Shown here one piece after another: positions 63,219 to 64,000 of a stretch of 64,000 nt of DNA. The position numbers were made by a program, and so were the translations under genes. Location of the stretch: contig NZ_BMNC01000016.1 of the NCBI RefSeq assembly GCF_014646255.1, positions 62,001-126,000 on the forward strand. Reading direction: 5' to 3'. This DNA comes from Lentzea pudingi. Its GTDB lineage: Bacteria > Actinomycetota > Actinomycetes > Mycobacteriales > Pseudonocardiaceae. How positions within the stretch are numbered: the stretch's first letter is position 1; the number at the start of each line of letters is the position of its first letter. The notes under the pieces were generated by a model, which saw nothing but the letters and a program-made list of their open reading frames with translations, was not told where the DNA came from and ran no database searches.

Positions 63219-63234
63219 GTTCATATATCTGAAC
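63219..63234. promoter_or_regulatory. Inverted repeat between promoter and sugar ABC gene
   Basis: GTTCA-TATATC-TGAAC, downstream of the probable transcript start. It overlaps a direct repeat of CCAGGTTCA (also at 63196-63204). It is a likely operator for the divergent IclR protein. Confidence 0.5.
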
Positions 63235-63250
63235 GCGAAGGGCTTCGACG

Positions 63251-64000
63251 ATGCGCCGTAGAACTGCCACAACACTCGCCACGCTGGGCGTGGCCGCGCT
63301 GCTCGCGGGCTGTGGCAGCAGTGGCAGCACGGCGACGTCGAGCAAGGACCCGAACAAGCCTCTGGAGGTGTGGACCCGCTCCACCGAGGCGACCGCGAAG
63401 GTCTACGAGAAGATCTTCAAGTCGTTCACCGAGAAGACCGGCGTGCAGGTCGACTACAAGCCGATCTTCAACGACTTCGACAAGCAGGTGCAGCAGCGCG
63501 CCGCGTCAAAGGACCTCCCCGACGTCGTCATCACCGACACCGGCTCGCTCGGCAACTTCGTCAAGCAGGGCTGGACGACCGAGGTCAACCGCGACGACAT
63601 CGCGGGCGGCGCCGACGTCGTCGACCGCGCGTGGAACAACGGGAAGGGCGCGGACGGCAAGTTCTACGCCATCCCCTACTCCACCCAGGCGATGGTGACG
63701 CTCGTCCGCAAGGACTGGCGCGAGAAGCTCGGCAAGCCGATCCCCACCACGTGGGAGGAGCTCGACGACCTCGCGAAGGCCTTCACCTCCGGCGACCCCG
63801 ACGGCAACGGGCAGAACGACACCTACGGCATGCTCGTGCCGGGCACGACCGACCGCGGCTACCTCGGGTGGTGGGCGGCCAGCTACATCTGGCAGGGCGG
63901 CGGCGACATCCTCGAGGACGAGGGCGACGGCAAGTTCCGCGTCGGCATCGACTCGCCGGAGTCGACCAGGGCCGTCGAACGGCTGCGCAAGCTCTTCTGC
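63251..64000 (+). CDS. Sugar ABC transporter binding lipoprotein (3' end cut by window)
   Basis: The first 250 residues of a family-1 (sugar) solute-binding lipoprotein. The signal peptide carries the lipobox ALLAGC (Cys21). The ligand domain then shows EVWTRSTEATAKVYEKIFKSF, LPDVVITDTGSLGNFVKQGW, AIPYSTQAMVTLVRKDW, TTWEELDDLAKAF and DPDGNGQNDTYGM. The last pattern is common in maltose- or oligosaccharide-binding proteins. The frame is open to the last base of the window, and permease genes should follow. It is divergent from the IclR gene, with a clear promoter and operator, and likely imports a sugar acid or uronate oligosaccharide for the adjoining pathway. Confidence 0.93.
   Translation, partial: MRRRTATTLATLGVAALLAGCGSSGSTATSSKDPNKPLEVWTRSTEATAKVYEKIFKSFTEKTGVQVDYKPIFNDFDKQVQQRAASKDLPDVVITDTGSLGNFVKQGWTTEVNRDDIAGGADVVDRAWNNGKGADGKFYAIPYSTQAMVTLVRKDWREKLGKPIPTTWEELDDLAKAFTSGDPDGNGQNDTYGMLVPGTTDRGYLGWWAASYIWQGGGDILEDEGDGKFRVGIDSPESTRAVERLRKLFC

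Overview
This is a GC-rich (about 70%) actinobacterial chromosome segment, most likely from the order Pseudonocardiales (Lentzea, Saccharothrix, Lechevalieria or a relative). The clues are heavy G/C in third codon positions, many GTG starts, LexA boxes of the TCGAAC-N4-GTTCGA type, families typical of this group (DUF349, DUF3558, DUF4192, HelD, B12-dependent ribonucleotide reductase, IdeR), and a gene order shared with Mycobacterium: miaB, a small membrane protein, DUF349, a dioxygenase-like gene, miaA, dapF, hflX, lexA, a divergent SOS gene, nrdR. The genus is an inference. I see no tRNA, rRNA, CRISPR array, transposase or prophage genes.

Layout. 1-2040: the end of a sensor kinase and a TAXI-type binding lipoprotein. 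2171-20910: a conserved core of tRNA modification (miaB, miaA), lysine/peptidoglycan precursor (dapF), ribosome rescue (hflX), SOS control (lexA plus a divergent small membrane protein) and dNTP supply (nrdR, nrdJ). Small accessory insertions interrupt it: a ricin-domain protein, a regulator/MFS/lactonase locus with a clear operator, and a P450 with an unusual regulator. 20980-29873: unknown small proteins, an HNH-like protein, a LysR regulator, a PEP-synthase/Rph-like phosphotransferase, EcsC, DUF4239, secreted and CBS-domain proteins. 30442-41856: an ArsR/SRPBCC pair, DUF3500, endonuclease V, lspA, a small frameshifted pseudogene, a GH4 glycosidase, a HelD-like helicase, cutA, adenosine deaminase, a secreted CocE/X-Pro peptidase and DUF4192.

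41826-56020: an S9 peptidase, galE, galK and ideR in a tight minus-strand row; rhodanese; DUF3558 lipoprotein; acuC with a GNAT/acyl-CoA-synthetase protein (a probable eraser/writer pair for reversible lysine acetylation); a glutamate-type binding protein with a GntR regulator; and two adjacent unknown proteins that share a domain, one carrying about 17 tandem five-residue repeats. 56092-64000: rtcB, a secreted protein, a flavin monooxygenase with a chloramphenicol-phosphotransferase-like kinase, and an oxidative uronate cluster (aldehyde dehydrogenase, uronate dehydrogenase, IclR regulator) divergent from a sugar-binding ABC lipoprotein that runs off the window.

The items most worth a second look are the SOS-controlled 90-residue membrane protein at 17000 that lacks a LysM domain, the repeat/shared-domain pair at 54838-56020, the 4-base duplication that breaks the gene at 33542-33800, and several palindromic operators in divergent promoters. 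No wholly new multi-gene system is obvious; most of the segment is housekeeping.
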